Source: Coptis chinensis
Taxonomy: Eukaryota > Streptophyta > Magnoliopsida > Ranunculales > Ranunculaceae
Reading direction: 5' to 3'
Length of the DNA stretch: 64,000 bases
NCBI GenBank assembly: GCA_015680905.1
Contig: CM027381.1
Location: 61,260,501 to 61,324,500 of the forward strand
Below are positions 61,126 through 64,000 of the stretch, in pieces (position 1 is the stretch's first letter; each line of letters opens with the position of its first letter). The position numbers and the translations under genes were made by a program. The notes beneath the pieces were generated by a model. It did not search any database, was not told the DNA's origin, and saw only the letters and a list, made by a program, of their open reading frames with translations.

Positions 61126-61744
61126 TGTTGGGAGAATTCACTAGAAAGTCACACCTTAACCTAGTTACTCTCTATCCCAAATAACTTCTCTTGGAGATCA
61201 CACCAAAGAAGTCACCCACCCAAGACTTTGGTAGTTATCACAACAAGTTTCAATAGAGCAATAAATATTACTACTTATTCACAAGCAATCAATAGCAAAC
61301 AATAAGAATAAAAGTAAATACAAAGAGATACAAGATTTAAGGTGGTTCGGTAAATATTACCTACATCCACACAAGAGCCAAATTTTCTTTATAGTAAATA
61401 TTAGAGAGTTTACAAGAGTTAACTAGAATCAAGATCAAACAACCTCACTCAAACCCTAGCTCAATAGAGCTCCCACAATTCCCATGAAAATGAATCTCTC
61501 AAAGTTGTCTCAACCCTAACCATAAGTTTTCTTTTATATGTGGGGAAAAATATTTGTGAGAAAATGAGTTTGGGCTTTAGACCGAAATTTCAACAAACTG
61601 TCAAAATTCCAGAATATCTCAAATAGGGGGTACGTGGTTTTGGCCAATGCCCAAAAGTCATGGGATCAAATACGACACGGTACGGTCATTCAAGCATGTT
61701 GGTCGGATACTAGAGTGAAGCTCGACTGTTCCCATAACCTAACA
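61126..61744 (-). repeat. 5' LTR of copia D
   Basis: Starts TGTTGGGAGAATTC beside the primer site. Likely ends at CCTAACA (61744), giving TGTT...AACA ends on either strand. A TATAAAAG-like box on the minus strand near 61532-61541 and the GATTTAAGGTGGTTCGG phrase (61330-61350) are usual for copia LTRs. The outer end is inferred because the partner LTR is not in the window. Confidence 0.65.
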
Positions 61745-61950
61745 AGAAACATTTTGTAGTTGAGCCACTCCTATAGAGACTCTGAACAGTTTTCGACTTA
61801 AAATTCAGCCAACTACAACAATTAGGTCTTCAAGCTTCGATAATCTACTTGTTACAAATGCATCTTCTAAGACAATATGTAAGCTCGTTCCTGGAACTTT
61901 TGACACCTTCTGTATAGCTTAAACTTGAATTTTTGTGTATTGGCTAACAG
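61745..61950. other. Spacer right of copia D
   Basis: No feature recognised. AT-rich flank that ends in an AG acceptor-like site at 61949-61950. Confidence 0.3.
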
Positions 61951-62048
61951 AGGATCCTGCTGGAGTTAAAGTGCTTAATGGACTTGCTAAAGTAGTTGAA
62001 GGTGGAGCAGTTGTTTTAAGTTTTAAAGACCGAAGATTATTAGTCGAT
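61951..62048 (+). other. Exon-like host fragment of unknown gene
   Basis: Between TTGGCTAACAG (acceptor-like) and GATG|GTGA (donor-like) lies an open stretch reading DPAGVKVLNGLAKVVEGGAV then VLSFKDRRLLVDG. It has protein-like composition (Gly/Ala/Val core, charged turn) unlike the surrounding AT-rich DNA. I do not recognise the gene. It may be a host exon or a captured piece. Confidence 0.25.
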
Positions 62049-62348
62049 GGGTGATATTAACTATAGTATGTTCGCTCTGATATTCTCCTTTATATGTATT
62101 TATTTTGTTTGTCTAGCTAGTTGTCTTGTATTTCTTGAAACTGATTTGCTGACTGCAGAGACTACTATTGTTTCAGAGTTTGATTTATTTGCTTGAAAAT
62201 GTGGAGTGCAGCAGAACCATGAAGCCTATATGCCTATAAAGAAAGGACTTTGGATTTATTATGACTAGTAAGAGTGATACTATCTATCTTTGCTATATAT
62301 CTTATGAATTTTTAATCGAACTACTTTTACCTTTGTATAATAACAGTT

Positions 62349-62549
62349 AAATGGGAAATATGCTGCAAACGAACAAGTGAAAGAGACTTAAGGCCGAGAA
62401 AAATGAAGGACCTTAACATGGCTCTACTTAAGAAAATGGCATGGAGTTTTCTAAATGGCACTGACCAATTTTCCATATTCATGAGAAGCAAGTTTATCAA
62501 GAGAGATAGTATAAAGGAGCATTTTAGTTCACCTTTACCTACAAGGTAA
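62349..62549 (+). pseudogene. LINE (non-LTR) reverse transcriptase C-terminal fragment
   Basis: KWEICCK, then RPRKMKDLNMALLKKMAWSF, LNGTDQFSIFMRSKFIK. This is the region after the RT domain of plant L1-type LINEs, where the family has W..CKPK.EGGLG.R..-..N.ALL.K..WR and S.W...L..KY. Ends at a TAA near 62549. Only about 67 codons remain; the RT core and the endonuclease are not seen. Confidence 0.6.
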
Positions 62550-63885
62550 GAAGGAGGATGGGATTGAATGTGGGAAAGACCGAGTTCGTTGATGAGCGAA
62601 CTGCCCACGTATCTATCTCTCAATTCTGCGGGGAGAGAAGAATTAGGTCTAGAGTAGTTCATATGGGAGGTATTTATAGATGATGAAAGTGAATCTTAAA
62701 CTAGCACGTGTAAAGGTCATCACAAATGTAAGGTGGAGATTGAGAAGGCGTGTGAGAACTGTGTTGGTAGGCATGCTGTAATGATAGGGATTAGTAGCAG
62801 TGGTTAGTAGCTTATAGCAGTGGTTTGGATATGTGCAACTTTGGTAATGATTGCTTCTAGAAGATAGGTGTCATAGCCCAAATTTCTAAACAATAACAAA
62901 GTGAATATTTGAAATATAAATATCTCAAACATCACTATGTTCACTTGTTTAAAAACCCAGACTATGACGGGGTGAATACAACACATACAAAAACCCTTAA
63001 AAGCCATATCATAACAGAATCAACTTAAATTACACAATCCCCATAATTAACCGCCATCACTTTATTAAGCTATCTTCAGTCCAAACAAAACATCAAACAA
63101 ACTTCTAAGAATAAAAGTCTTCAATATCTTATTCTTAAGCCATGCTGAAATGTAAACTACGTTATTACATCCTTCTAATAAGAATCGGACCTAATAAAAG
63201 AACTAACTGACTACTCCAGGCAAGAATCCAAATCACACGCTGCAATTCCACTTCCTTCCACCTATGTTCCCAAGAATACACCCACGTTGCCAAAACAAAG
63301 CAAACATGGGTCAGGAAAATGGAATTTGCTGGTATGAGTAGACTAACCACATATAAACATTTCCAGACTTTACTTATCAAACTAACACTTTAAATCTATC
63401 ATAACCTAATCGTTCTCAGCTTGGAAGATAGGTAGTTCCGTCATCTCAACCGGCATAGTTTCTTTCCAAGCAAAACTTCCATTTATATAGCTCATTATAA
63501 TAACTCGTTTTAATAACTAAGTAATTGAATTAAAACTTACCGATATCCAATGTTGTATAAGGGTAGGACCCCATCCCTGCACAAAATATTATTAAGTCCT
63601 ACCCTCCTGCAAAAGAAAGTTAGTAATTTTATATAGCATATGTACATATCCTATAGGTATTCAAATGTAAGCCCAAACACACTCACATAATCAAATCAAT
63701 TTCTCTTATTAATTAACCAATTACTTTTCTTATACACCCACCCTTTAGTACCTACTCCACGATTTGTACTCCACACATTTGCCAAATCACACATTCCTGT
63801 ATGCCTCTCTCCCACCGAATACCACAATATCATAGTCATCTCTGGGCTTTCATACACATATTTCACAGCTTCTTCGGGCACAAAA
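62550..63885. other. Unassigned AT-rich sequence at right edge
   Basis: No gene supported. TGTCATAGCCCAAATTTC at 62867 followed by AACCCAGACTATGACGGGG (62956) resembles the start of a chromovirus-type LTR, but no second copy is present to prove it. Confidence 0.3.
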
Positions 63886-63889
63886 ACTC

Positions 63890-64000
63890 AGGTCATTCAT
63901 AGCACATTCAATGAATAGCTTAGGTCATTCCCGCCACATTCAAGGAATACCTATCATATCACTAACGGGTCATTCATGGCACATTCAATGAATGCCCTGG
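63890..64000. repeat. 31-base tandem repeat, three copies to window end
   Basis: Units GGTCATTCATAGCACATTCA / GGTCATTCCCGCCACATTCA / GGTCATTCATGGCACATTCA begin at about 63890, 63922 and 63968, each followed by A(T/A)GAAT(A/G)-type text. Each unit contains CATTCA...TGAATG inverted halves. The array may continue past the window. Confidence 0.7.

Larger units (their letters stand above)
32739..61744 (-). mobile_element. Ty1/copia element D (fossil), split by elements B and C and by CACTA 2
   Basis: Minus-strand copia element read right to left: 5' LTR (61126-61744), initiator-tRNA-Met primer site (61112-61123, complement of TGGTATCAGAGC), gag (60672-60986, continuing at 50474-50831), protease and integrase (33307-34612), start of RT (32742-33185). 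B and C each interrupt gag with clean 5-bp target duplications, and CACTA 2 interrupts RT. The rest of pol and the 3' LTR must lie left of CACTA 2, probably outside the window. Broken in several places apart from the insertions. Confidence 0.85.

Noticed and set aside
63880-64000. Direct repeats considered as a CRISPR-like array
   Set aside because: Units are tandem without unique spacers of constant length, and the DNA is plant nuclear.

Overview
This window is repeat-dominated plant nuclear DNA, most likely from a flowering plant and probably a eudicot. The evidence is the set of plant-specific element families (CACTA with TNP2/DUF4218/DUF4216 coding, PIF/Harbinger with a Myb-like ORF1, plant mobile domain coding, Athila-type Ty3/gypsy, Ty1/copia, a CTAG-ending Helitron) together with plant introns. 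I see no intact host gene, no rRNA or tRNA gene that I can defend, and no CRISPR array.

Layout: 1-13188 is the right-hand part of a large CACTA transposon. It holds the end of a TNP2-type transposase gene, a second gene of the Ptta/En/Spm (Transposase_24) type, about 3.5 kb of mitochondrial-looking DNA, a captured subtilase fragment and a subterminal repeat field ending in the CACTA terminus. It sits inside a minus-strand Athila-like element A (13189-21025), which is inserted in a copia-like LTR fragment (21026-21915). Next comes a second CACTA element (about 21916-32738) that contains a 7.2 kb PIF/Harbinger element (22129-29306) with matching TIRs and a TAA target duplication. This Harbinger carries three genes: Myb-like ORF1, transposase and a plant mobile domain (PMD) gene. 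From 32739 to about 61744 lies one minus-strand Ty1/copia element (D), split by Athila-like element B (34618-50468, target duplication TCTAC, itself hit by a Helitron) and by element C (50837-60666, target duplication TAGAC). The right edge has a possible host exon, a LINE fragment and a short tandem repeat.

The whole window up to about 61.7 kb can therefore be read as one copia element blown up by at least six nested insertions. The three Athila-like elements share termini (TGATAA...TTATCA), a tRNA-Asp-like primer site and a purine tract, but differ in cargo: B has gag-protease-RT-RNaseH-integrase plus two extra ORFs, A has gag-protease plus one extra ORF and no visible RT or integrase, and C has only three extra ORFs. 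All LTR elements here are decayed fossils.

The most unusual structure is the three-gene Harbinger. The same quasi-palindromic motif (AGACGGGATGTT...ATTCCGTCT) occurs eight times, in three clusters that each lie just upstream of one of the three genes. This suggests that the PMD gene is a co-regulated part of the element rather than a chance passenger.
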